Shown: piece after piece, positions 10,094 through 17,891 of the stretch
Layout: the number at the start of each line of letters is the position of its first letter
How positions within the stretch are numbered: the stretch's first letter is position 1
Assembly: GCA_947589705.1 (NCBI GenBank)
Contig: CANQCO010000007.1
Coordinates: 1 to 36,184 of the forward strand
From: Candidatus Gastranaerophilales bacterium
GTDB lineage: Bacteria; Cyanobacteriota; Vampirovibrionia; Gastranaerophilales; Gastranaerophilaceae
Direction: 5' to 3'
Length of the DNA: 36,184 nucleotides
Notes under the pieces: model-generated
What the model was told of the DNA's origin: nothing
Databases searched by the model: none
Seen by the model: the letters and a program-made list of their open reading frames with translations, nothing else
Made by a program: the position numbers and the translations under genes

Positions 10094-11149
10094 ATGACTT
10101 TTAAATCAAAAATAAAAACAATTGAATGGATAGATAATTGTTCAAAAATGATAGATCAGACAATTCTTCCAAATGAGTTTAAAACGGTAGATATAAAAAC
10201 ATCGGATGAAATGTATTTTGCAATAAAAAATATGATAGTAAGAGGAGCGCCTGCTATCGGTATAGCAGGCGCCCACGGTATGGCATTGGCTGCAATTGAA
10301 CTTGAAAAAAACACTTCCAAAAAAGAAGAATTTATAAGGAAATTAGAAGAAAGAGCAGATTTTATAAAATCATCCCGTCCTACTGCCGTAAATCTTATGT
10401 GGGCTGTTGATAAACAAATGAAGCTCGCAAAAGAAATTCAAGGTAGTATTAAAGAAATAACACAAGCAATTATTGAAAACGGTATTAAACTTGAAAATGA
10501 AGACATAGAAATAAATAAAAGAATGGGAGATTTTGGAGCCGAAGTTGTTCCAATAGGAGCAGGAATATTAACACATTGTAATGCAGGCGCATTGGCAACT
10601 GTAGGATATGGCACGGCACTTGGAGTTATTAGAAGTGCTTTTGCAAAAGACCCTTCAATAAAAGTATTTGCCGATGAAACAAGACCAAGACAGCAAGGTG
10701 CAAGACTTACAACTTGGGAGCTTACACAAGACGGTATTCCCACTACTTTAATTACGGACGGCATGTGTTCTTACTTTATGTCAAAAGGCTTAATTGATAT
10801 GGTTGTAGTCGGGGCTGACAGAATTGCCGCAAATGGTGATACCGCTAATAAAATCGGAACATATACCGTAGCTATTGCTGCAAAATACCATAATATACCA
10901 TTCTATATAGCAGCACCTCTATCAACTATTGATATATCAATTAAAACAGGAAAAGAAATTCCAATAGAAGAACGCTCTCATGATGAAGTTACACATATCA
11001 ACGATGATTGGATTTGTGCTAAAAATGTTAATATTATTAATCCCGGATTTGACGTTACACCTAATGAATTGATTACAGGAATAATAACAGAAAAGGGAAT
11101 ATTAAAACCAAACTTTACTGATTCAATAAAAAAAGTTTTTGAAAAATAA
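10094..11149 (+). CDS. mtnA: S-methyl-5-thioribose-1-phosphate isomerase
   Basis: RGAPAIGIAGAHGMALAA, RPTAVNLMWAVD, ILTHCNAGALATVGYGTALGVIR, ETRPRQQGARLTTWEL, VGADRIAANGDTANKIGTY. Confidence 0.95.
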   Translation: MTFKSKIKTIEWIDNCSKMIDQTILPNEFKTVDIKTSDEMYFAIKNMIVRGAPAIGIAGAHGMALAAIELEKNTSKKEEFIRKLEERADFIKSSRPTAVNLMWAVDKQMKLAKEIQGSIKEITQAIIENGIKLENEDIEINKRMGDFGAEVVPIGAGILTHCNAGALATVGYGTALGVIRSAFAKDPSIKVFADETRPRQQGARLTTWELTQDGIPTTLITDGMCSYFMSKGLIDMVVVGADRIAANGDTANKIGTYTVAIAAKYHNIPFYIAAPLSTIDISIKTGKEIPIEERSHDEVTHINDDWICAKNVNIINPGFDVTPNELITGIITEKGILKPNFTDSIKKVFEK

Positions 11150-11161
11150 ACTACAGGTTAT

Positions 11162-11190
11162 TTGAAAAGAATAAAGAAAAATGTTATAAT
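11162..11190 (+). promoter_or_regulatory. Promoter of the first OmpH/Skp gene
   Basis: TTGAAA (11162-11167), 17-bp spacer, TATAAT (11185-11190) with an extended TGT. An SD and the ATG follow at 11216. Confidence 0.75.
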
Positions 11191-11215
11191 TTGCATAACG
11201 TAAAAGGAGAGAAAT

Positions 11216-11692
11216 ATGAAAAATAATTTAAAAGTATTAACGGTTGCAATCGCTGCATTTGCTCTAGGTCTTGCAGCAGGTAATTATGCTATATCTGCAG
11301 TTCCAGCAACAACACCAAACTTTAAAGTTGCAGTTGTAAATGTTCCTCTATTAGTTGAATCTTCAGCTCAAGTTAAAGCTTTAAAAGCTCAAAATGAAAA
11401 AAACCTTCAAGAACTTAAAAAATTAAGTGATACTGCTACAAAAGCAATCCAAGCTGAAAAAGATAAAACTAAACAAAAAGCTTTACAAGACAAATATCGT
11501 AAAGATTTTGATACAAAAAGAACAACAATGGCTAAAAGCTATGAAACTAAACTTGTTGAAATAGATAAAAGTATTTCGGCTATAATTAATACACAAGCAA
11601 AAGCAAAAGGTTATGATTTAGTTTTAGCTAAAGGGGCAGTATTATCAGGCGGAACTGATATTACAAATGAAATTGCCAAACAAGTTAAATAA
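11216..11692 (+). CDS. OmpH/Skp family periplasmic chaperone-like protein (paralogue 1)
   Basis: Signal peptide, then FKVAVVNVPLLVESSAQVKALKAQ, a coiled-coil, and YDLVLAKGAVLSGGTDITNEI. Confidence 0.85.
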   Translation: MKNNLKVLTVAIAAFALGLAAGNYAISAVPATTPNFKVAVVNVPLLVESSAQVKALKAQNEKNLQELKKLSDTATKAIQAEKDKTKQKALQDKYRKDFDTKRTTMAKSYETKLVEIDKSISAIINTQAKAKGYDLVLAKGAVLSGGTDITNEIAKQVK

Positions 11693-11710
11693 ATAGAAAT
11701 CAATATAAAA

Positions 11711-11735
11711 AAAGAAAGGCTTAAAGCCTTTCTTT
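11711..11735. terminator. Bidirectional terminator between ompH-like gene 1 and aroF
   Basis: AAAGAAAGGC-TTAAA-GCCTTTCTTT stem with A and T tracts. Confidence 0.85.
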
Positions 11736-11740
11736 TTTTT

Positions 11741-12751
11741 TTAGAATTTTTTCTTAACCACTTCAGCGAGAGCTTTTAAGTCTTTAAATAAAATTGCGAA
11801 ATCATCGGGATAAAGTGACTGTGCGCCATCACAAAGAGCGCAATCAGGATTATTATGAACTTCTATAATAAGTCCGTCACAACCTGCAGCAACAGCAGCT
11901 TTTGACATAGGAGCTACTTTATCTCTTAATCCCGTAGCATGACTTGGGTCTACAATAATCGGCAAATGGCTTATTTTCTGTACAACAGGAATAGCTGAAA
12001 TATCCAACGTATTTCTTGTCATATGTTCAAATGTTCTTATTCCTCTTTCGCAGAGTATCACATCTCTATTCCCGCCCGACATAATATACTCAGCCGACAT
12101 AAGCCATTCTTCAATTGTTGCACTTAAGCCTCTTTTTAGCATTACCGGCTTTCTTACTTCTCCTAAACTCTTTAAAAGGTTAAAATTTTGCATATTTCTT
12201 GCACCAACCTGCAAAATATCAACATATTGAAGGAACATAGGTATTTGAGAAACTTCCATTACTTCTGATGTAACAGCCATATTATATTTATCAGCAACTT
12301 TTCTTAAAATTTTAAGTCCATCTTCGCCAAGCCCCTGAAAAGCATAAGGTGAAGTTCTTGGTTTAAAAGCACCGCCCCTTAGAATTTTAACACCGCAATC
12401 ATGCAGTTTTCTTGCAGTTTCATCCACCTGTTCATAAGTTTCAACACTGCATGGACCTGCTATCATCCCAATATTTCCGCCGCCAAATTTAACTCCGTTT
12501 ACATTAATTACGGTATCTTCCGGTTTAAATACTCTGCTGACAAGTTTATACGGAGAAGTTATCCTTATAACCTCTTCTACTCCTTCAAGCAGTTCTATAT
12601 CACGTTTATCAATAACTTTTCTTCCGACACATCCGATTACCGTATGGTCTTCACCTTTTGATACATGCGCATCAAAACCTTTTTGTTTTATAAAATCAAT
12701 AACTTTATTTATCTTTGCCTCATCAGCCTGACGCTGCATTACAATAAGCAT
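11741..12751 (-). CDS. aroF: 3-deoxy-7-phosphoheptulonate synthase, with N-terminal regulatory-like domain
   Basis: GMIAGPCSVETYEQVDETARKL, LRGGAFKPRTSPYAFQGLGEDGLKIL, PVMLKRGLSATIEEWLMSAEYI, PIIVDPSHATG. Confidence 0.94.
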   Translation of the reverse strand: MLIVMQRQADEAKINKVIDFIKQKGFDAHVSKGEDHTVIGCVGRKVIDKRDIELLEGVEEVIRITSPYKLVSRVFKPEDTVINVNGVKFGGGNIGMIAGPCSVETYEQVDETARKLHDCGVKILRGGAFKPRTSPYAFQGLGEDGLKILRKVADKYNMAVTSEVMEVSQIPMFLQYVDILQVGARNMQNFNLLKSLGEVRKPVMLKRGLSATIEEWLMSAEYIMSGGNRDVILCERGIRTFEHMTRNTLDISAIPVVQKISHLPIIVDPSHATGLRDKVAPMSKAAVAAGCDGLIIEVHNNPDCALCDGAQSLYPDDFAILFKDLKALAEVVKKKF

Positions 12752-12863
12752 ATTCTTAACTCTCCTTTGTATATTGATTATATTACAGACATAAAAAATT
12801 TGAATGTTAAACTTGTCTTTATTATTTTACTTTGTTAAAATTGTATTAATAAAGGAGGATATA

Positions 12864-13316
12864 ATGAAAAAGTTTAAATTAATTTTAGCCGCATTAATAA
12901 TAATGTTTACAGTTTCATTAACAGCTAATGCCTATACTATTGGTTATGCCGATTTCCAAAAAGTTCTCTCAGAATACAGCCTTGCTAAAAATACCTATAA
13001 AGACTTAGACAATAAAATTCTTGAACTTCAACAATATTCAATTGATAAGGATAAACAATACAAGACAATTGAATCACCAATACAAAGAAAAACTTTTGAA
13101 GATCAAGTAAAAAAAGAACTTGAAACAAAAGAAGAAAGAATATACAACTTAAAAGTAAGTAAAGAAAATGAAATAAGAAATAATATTCTTGCTGCGTCAA
13201 AAGCCGTTGCCACTAATAAAAAATTAGATGTAATTTTAGATTACGGAGTTGTTTATGCAGGCGGTGTTGATGTTACTAACGATATTATTCAATATTTAAA
13301 TTCGCAAAAGAAATAA
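12864..13316 (+). CDS. OmpH/Skp family protein (paralogue 2)
   Basis: SD aaaggagga before ATG 12864; signal peptide, IGYADFQKVLSEYSLAKNTYKDL, coiled-coil, LDVILDYGVVYAGGVDVTNDI. Confidence 0.85.
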   Translation: MKKFKLILAALIIMFTVSLTANAYTIGYADFQKVLSEYSLAKNTYKDLDNKILELQQYSIDKDKQYKTIESPIQRKTFEDQVKKELETKEERIYNLKVSKENEIRNNILAASKAVATNKKLDVILDYGVVYAGGVDVTNDIIQYLNSQKK

Positions 13317-13334
13317 GATTAATTAAACTAATAT

Positions 13335-13367
13335 AAAAGAAGCCCGAAACTGTTTAAGGCTTCTTTT
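13335..13367 (+). terminator. Intrinsic terminator after ompH-like gene 2
   Basis: AAAAGAAGCC / GGCTTCTTTT stem, then a T-rich tract. Confidence 0.8.
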
Positions 13368-13389
13368 TATTTATTTTTTAGGAGTTTGT

Positions 13390-14691
13390 ATGAAAATTAT
13401 TGATATTATTGAAAGAAAAAAACTTGGTTTTGAACTTAGTGAAGACGAAATAAGATTTTTTATTAACGGAATAATGGATAATACCATAGAGGATTATCAA
13501 ACAAGCGCACTGTTAATGGCAATATATTTTAAAGGTATGACGCTTGATGAAACGGCTTATCTCACAAAATATATGGTAGAATCCGGAGAAACTCTCAATT
13601 TATCGGATGTTTCAAATAATATCATAGACAAACACTCAACAGGAGGAGTAGGAGATAAAATAACATTAATTTTCCTTCCTTTAATGGCAGCAAGCGGAAT
13701 GTATACGGCTAAATTATCAGGGAGAGGTCTCGGGCATACAGGTGGAACAATTGATAAACTTGAATCAATCCCCGGTTTTAGAACAGATTTATCCATAAAA
13801 GAATTTAAAGAAAAAGTAAAAAAATATAAAACTGCCATAGCTGCACAGACTTTGTCTTTAGCACCTGCCGACGGTAAATTATATGCCTTAAGAGATGTTA
13901 CTTCGACCGTTGATATTATTCCATTAATAGCTTCATCAGTAGTATCAAAGAAAATTGCTTCAGGTGCCAATCATATAATATTGGATGTAAAATACGGCTC
14001 AGGAGCTTTTATCAAAACTCCTCAAGATGCAGTTAAACTGTCTGATATTATGGTGCAAGTCGGCAAACGTTTAAACAGAAATATTTGCGCTGTTATAAGC
14101 TCCATGAATCAGCCTCTCGGAAGAGCTATAGGTAATTCTGTAGAAATTCAGGAAGTCATTGAATTTTTAAAAGGCAATATAGAAGACGATTTAAAAGAAA
14201 TTACATATACACTTTGCCACTGTGCTTTTGAAAAAGCAGGTAAATTTAAAACAAAAGAAGATTCTTTCAAATATCTTGATGACTTAATTTCAAGCGGAAA
14301 AGCTCTTGAAAAATTTAAAGAAATTATAATTTCCCAAAATGGAGACCCTGATATTATTGATGATTATTTAAAACTTCCTCAAGCCTCAATTAAATATGAA
14401 ATAAAATCCGAAAAAGACGGATTTATCAAAAATATCGACGCACTTAAAATAGCAAAAGCTTGCAAAAATTTAGGCGCAGGACGAGAAAAGAAATCGGATT
14501 CAATAGACTACAGTGCAGGGATTTATTTAACACAAAAGCAATCTGAACCGGTTAAACAAGGTGAAACTATTGCCGTTTTATACACCAATAAAAAATCGGC
14601 AATTAAAGAAGCAGAGAAACTGGTTCTCTCTGCTTATGAAATTACCGATAAACAATATAAAAAATCTTCTCTGATATATAAAATTATTTAG
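13390..14691 (+). CDS. deoA: Pyrimidine-nucleoside (thymidine) phosphorylase
   Basis: DKHSTGGVGDKITLIFLPLMAASG, KLSGRGLGHTGGTIDKLESIPGF, SGANHIILDVKYGSGAF. Confidence 0.93.
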   Translation: MKIIDIIERKKLGFELSEDEIRFFINGIMDNTIEDYQTSALLMAIYFKGMTLDETAYLTKYMVESGETLNLSDVSNNIIDKHSTGGVGDKITLIFLPLMAASGMYTAKLSGRGLGHTGGTIDKLESIPGFRTDLSIKEFKEKVKKYKTAIAAQTLSLAPADGKLYALRDVTSTVDIIPLIASSVVSKKIASGANHIILDVKYGSGAFIKTPQDAVKLSDIMVQVGKRLNRNICAVISSMNQPLGRAIGNSVEIQEVIEFLKGNIEDDLKEITYTLCHCAFEKAGKFKTKEDSFKYLDDLISSGKALEKFKEIIISQNGDPDIIDDYLKLPQASIKYEIKSEKDGFIKNIDALKIAKACKNLGAGREKKSDSIDYSAGIYLTQKQSEPVKQGETIAVLYTNKKSAIKEAEKLVLSAYEITDKQYKKSSLIYKII

Positions 14692-15106
14692 CACTTATAG
14701 TTTTGGCATTATTGGCAACAAGTAACTCTTCAAGGATATCACAACACTCGGAAACCAATAAAGAACAATGATGTCGTCTGTCTTTTGAATGAAAATCACT
14801 ATAACCGCTGCTCAAAACTTTACAACATGTAACTTTATGTTTTTGAATAAATTTTTCATAAAATTCTTTAGCAAGTGCTCTTGCTTTTTTCCCGTCACGG
14901 CTGTCATTTCTGCCGAACATCGCACCTAAAACCATTTGTGAACCTGCTACTGCACCGCATAAACATCTTACGCCCATACCGCCTGAAAATGATGTTGCTA
15001 TACTAACAGCCTCCTCTGATATATATCCTTCATCAGCTGCCGCTTTTACTATCGACTCCGAACATGAATAGCCCTCCATAAAATATTTTACTGCTTTCTC
15101 TTTCAT
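14684..15106 (-). CDS. C_GCAxxG_C_C family (probable redox) protein
   Basis: YSCSESIVKAA, SFSGGMGVRCLCGAVAGSQMVLGAMFG, conserved C-terminal cysteines. Confidence 0.85.
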   Translation of the reverse strand: MKEKAVKYFMEGYSCSESIVKAAADEGYISEEAVSIATSFSGGMGVRCLCGAVAGSQMVLGAMFGRNDSRDGKKARALAKEFYEKFIQKHKVTCCKVLSSGYSDFHSKDRRHHCSLLVSECCDILEELLVANNAKTISAK

Positions 15107-15132
15107 GTTTTCCTCCCATCTTGTTTATTCGG

Positions 15133-15240
15133 TATCGTAAATTTTTACTCAGCTAACGCATACAGGCTCAGTCATCCTCACTACGTTGCGGTGCTTCGCT
15201 TTGTAACACCTTAGGCTTATCGTAAAAATTTACTCGGACA
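15133..15240. repeat. Small intergenic repeat-like element with 12-nt inverted ends
   Basis: TATCGTAAATTTTTACTC (15133-15150) and TATCGTAAAAATTTACTC (15218-15235). The 12-nt cores are exact reverse complements. The interior is unusually GC-rich, and the element ends CTCGGACA, as does 16576-16618. Confidence 0.5.
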
Positions 15241-15349
15241 ATTTTATTCGTACAATTTATATTTTACTTATTTTTTCTTTATAAAACAACTATAACGCTT
15301 GAAATTTCATGAAAAATATGTTACAATTGTAGTATAAGGAAACATTAAT

Positions 15350-16573
15350 ATGTACGCATTGGCTCAGGAACAAAATATTTGTTTCGAGAAAATGGCAGGC
15401 AGACTGGGACTGATTATTTTGGCACTAGCTGTTTTCTCCGGAGGAGGTATGCGTTTAAGTGCGGGAGAAAGCACTATAAATTACTATATTCAAAATGAAA
15501 TTAAACAAAAAGAGCAGACTAATGCTCTTTTTTTATTGAAAAAACAGTGGAACAGCGAAATTAAACAAAAATATAAATTACATAAAGTAAGAGAAATATC
15601 TGACGGAATAGTATACGTTGGAATAACAAAAAATATCAAATCAAGAAAAATAAAAATAAATGTAGCGGAAATCAACAGAAATATAAATCCGAATATAGAA
15701 ATAGCACCCAAAATGGCTTCAAATAAACTGCATGCCAGAAGTAAGATAAACAACATAGCAGGTAACACAAAAATTGCGGTAAACGGAACATATTTCAAGC
15801 AGGATACGGGAACTCCGTTAGGAACGCTTGTAATTAATAATAAAATAATAACGGGACCTATATATGAAAGAGTAGGACTTGGAATAGGAAAAAACGGGTT
15901 TAAAACATCAAGAATAGCATTCACGGGTAAAATTAAAAAAGGTGAAAGAGAAATAAAGATTAACAATATTAATCAGCCGAGAATGTTATTTTCACAAGTA
16001 TTATTATACACAAACGTATGGGGCGAAAAATCACCGTTAACAAAAGCACAAACAAAGCATATTGCGGTTAAAGGAGGTATAATAACGGCAATATCAAATA
16101 ATCCTGTATTAATACCTAAAAACGGGTATGTTATTTCCGCACCGAAAGAAAAAGTTCAAGGTTTAAAACTCGGAGACAAAATAGAGATAACGTACGGAAT
16201 TACTCCAAAATGGAAAGGAATAAACCACATAATAAGCGGCGGACCTTATTTAGTAAAGGACGGTCAAATATATATTGATGTCAAAAGTGAGAAATTTTCT
16301 TCCATAACAGGCAGAAACCCTAGAACCGCAATAGGATATACAAAGAATAATGTATTGATTATGGTAACCGTTGACGGAAGAAAAGAAGGAACAACGGGTG
16401 TTACATTAACAGAACTAGCAAGTATAATGAAACATTTAGGCTGTTATGAAGCAATTAATTTAGACGGCGGAAGCTCGACAGTGATGTACGTGGACGGCAA
16501 TGTCATATCAGGCAGCAATATTAAAAATTCCGCTGCAATAAGTAATGCGCTTACCGTAAGAGTTAAAGCTTAA
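15350..16573 (+). CDS. Phosphodiester glycosidase family (NAGPA-like) exported protein
   Basis: N-terminal hydrophobic segment; AVNGTYFKQDTGTPLGTLVINN, ISGGPYLVKDG, RNPRTAIGYTKNNVLIMVTVDGR, GVTLTELASIMKHLGCYEAINLDGGSSTVMYVDG. Confidence 0.88.
   Translation: MYALAQEQNICFEKMAGRLGLIILALAVFSGGGMRLSAGESTINYYIQNEIKQKEQTNALFLLKKQWNSEIKQKYKLHKVREISDGIVYVGITKNIKSRKIKINVAEINRNINPNIEIAPKMASNKLHARSKINNIAGNTKIAVNGTYFKQDTGTPLGTLVINNKIITGPIYERVGLGIGKNGFKTSRIAFTGKIKKGEREIKINNINQPRMLFSQVLLYTNVWGEKSPLTKAQTKHIAVKGGIITAISNNPVLIPKNGYVISAPKEKVQGLKLGDKIEITYGITPKWKGINHIISGGPYLVKDGQIYIDVKSEKFSSITGRNPRTAIGYTKNNVLIMVTVDGRKEGTTGVTLTELASIMKHLGCYEAINLDGGSSTVMYVDGNVISGSNIKNSAAISNALTVRVKA
15497..15571 (+). repeat. 15-bp direct repeat bracketing the intragenic hairpin
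   Basis: GAAATTAAACAAAAA at 15497-15511 and 15557-15571; 60-bp period, in frame. Confidence 0.8.
15507..15532 (+). terminator. Intrinsic-terminator-like hairpin inside a coding region
   Basis: AAAAAGAGCA-GACTAA-TGCTCTTTTT, perfect 10-bp stem, running into TTTTTTTATT. Confidence 0.55.
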
Positions 16574-16575
16574 TC

Positions 16576-16618
16576 CACTGTCTTAGCCCACTGCGTTGTG
16601 TGAAAATTTTCTCGGACA
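16576..16618. repeat. Degenerate partial copy of the 15133-15240 element
   Basis: CACTGCGTTGTGTG...AAAATTTTCTCGGACA compared with CACTACGTTGCGGTG...AAAATTTACTCGGACA. Confidence 0.4.
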
Positions 16619-16620
16619 GC

Positions 16621-17106
16621 CTAGAAGAAATTAGCTTCTTTATATTTTCTGTATTCTGATAATTTTGCATAAAAATCGGGCCACCAAACTTTAATAAGTC
16701 CGTCTATAATACCTACATCATCATAATATCTTGGCGCATCTTCGCCTCGGGGATTAATATATCTTGAATTAAAATTATCCATCATCATAGGAGTCATGGC
16801 GGTACCTCTTAAAGCAACTTTTGTACTTTCAAGCCTCAATGTATTAAGTCTTTGGGTAGGACTGCCTTTTTGAATAGAATCAAACAAGTCTAATTCTAAT
16901 CTTTCAATCCTGTCCATTGTATTATCATTGTAATAAGAATGGTTATAAATTCTTTTTTCAATCGTATCAAGCGACCTGAATTGCTGGGGAGTAAGATTGA
17001 CCAATCTGGGATTATCGGCAGTATTTTCAAACTCCGAACAAAAGGCGCTAATCGGAAAAAACAATATAATAAAACAGACAAAGATATTTTTCGGCAATTT
17101 GCCCAT
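16621..17106 (-). CDS. Exported protein of unknown function with IEKRIYN...RIERLELDLF motif
   Basis: Signal peptide MGKLPKNIFVCFIILFFPISAFC from ATG 17106; LTPQQFRSLDTIEKRIYNHSYYNDNTMDRIERLELDLFDSIQKGSPTQRLNTLRLE. Confidence 0.75.
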   Translation of the reverse strand: MGKLPKNIFVCFIILFFPISAFCSEFENTADNPRLVNLTPQQFRSLDTIEKRIYNHSYYNDNTMDRIERLELDLFDSIQKGSPTQRLNTLRLESTKVALRGTAMTPMMMDNFNSRYINPRGEDAPRYYDDVGIIDGLIKVWWPDFYAKLSEYRKYKEANFF

Positions 17107-17233
17107 AACACACTTCCCGCAAACTATAATTAATTCATACAAAACATTCTTTCTCAGTTTACGGTTATTTTATGTCTTTTTAATTATCCGATTGGCTGTT
17201 TAAACGGTATAATATAAACTTTAATAAAATTAT

Positions 17234-17698
17234 TTACTCAACAGTAATAGAGTTTCTGCCGCCTTCTTGAATATCAAAAATAAGCTCGCCCGAAGATATA
17301 TTTGAAGTATTGGGGAAGGCAACAGCGGAATAAAATCCTCTGTTTTGATAAAATCTGATGATTTTTTTTCTCAGCTCCGCAATATTTTCTTCCGTAGCAG
17401 GTTCATTTAACTTATAATCTACAACCTTTAATAATTCTTTTTCCGTGAATGATTTATTATTAATAAATTTAAAAGATTTGATATCGGAAGCAGTTTCAAC
17501 AACAGTAGCAGGTTCTTGAGACTTGTTAATAATAGCATTATCATTCTTATATTTACTACGGGTAACCATTTCATGCATTCTTAAATCTCTTGAATATTGG
17601 CTGTTTAACGCTCCTGCGTCATATCCTCCGAAAGCAGACGCCATTACAGTATTTGCCGTTAACGAAATAATACACATTACAATAAACAATTTTTTCAT
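17234..17698 (-). CDS. Exported protein with a single C-terminal POTRA-like domain
   Basis: SD gtgagga before ATG 17698; signal peptide; FKFINNKSFTEKELLKVVDYKLNEPATEENIAELRKKIIRFYQNRGFYSAVAFPNTSNISSGELIFDIQEGGRNSITVE resembles POTRA_2. No beta-barrel follows. Confidence 0.72.
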   Translation of the reverse strand: MKKLFIVMCIISLTANTVMASAFGGYDAGALNSQYSRDLRMHEMVTRSKYKNDNAIINKSQEPATVVETASDIKSFKFINNKSFTEKELLKVVDYKLNEPATEENIAELRKKIIRFYQNRGFYSAVAFPNTSNISSGELIFDIQEGGRNSITVE

Positions 17699-17722
17699 AA
17701 AAATCCTCACTTCTTAGTTAAA

Positions 17723-17731
17723 ATTATACCA
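17723..17731 (-). promoter_or_regulatory. Extended -10 promoter element for the POTRA-like gene
   Basis: TGGTATAAT on the minus strand, about 25 bp upstream of the start codon. Confidence 0.55.
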
Positions 17732-17791
17732 CAACAGGATATAATCACCAGTATATATTTTATAGAAAGTACTCCAAATTGTCTATTTTAC

Positions 17792-17818
17792 TTGAAAGAA
17801 TTATATTTGTGTTATAAT
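17792..17818 (+). promoter_or_regulatory. Promoter of tig-clpP-clpX
   Basis: TTGAAA (17792-17797) and TGTTATAAT (17810-17818); 15-bp spacer compensated by the extended -10. Confidence 0.6.
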
Positions 17819-17891
17819 CTTATCTGTAGTAGAATAGTCATTCTATAATAATGGGCATGTGTATAAATCGAATAATTAGAAAAGGTGAAAA

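Noticed and set aside
10438-10764. Minus-strand 108-aa ORF inside mtnA
   Set aside because: Antisense shadow of a well-supported mtnA reading frame.
13557-13970. Minus-strand 137-aa ORF inside the thymidine phosphorylase gene
   Set aside because: Antisense shadow ORF with no start signals.
15490-15966. Minus-strand 158-aa hydrophobic ORF inside the phosphodiester glycosidase gene
   Set aside because: The sense frame has clear conserved motifs. The hydrophobic antisense product is expected from AT-rich sense codons.
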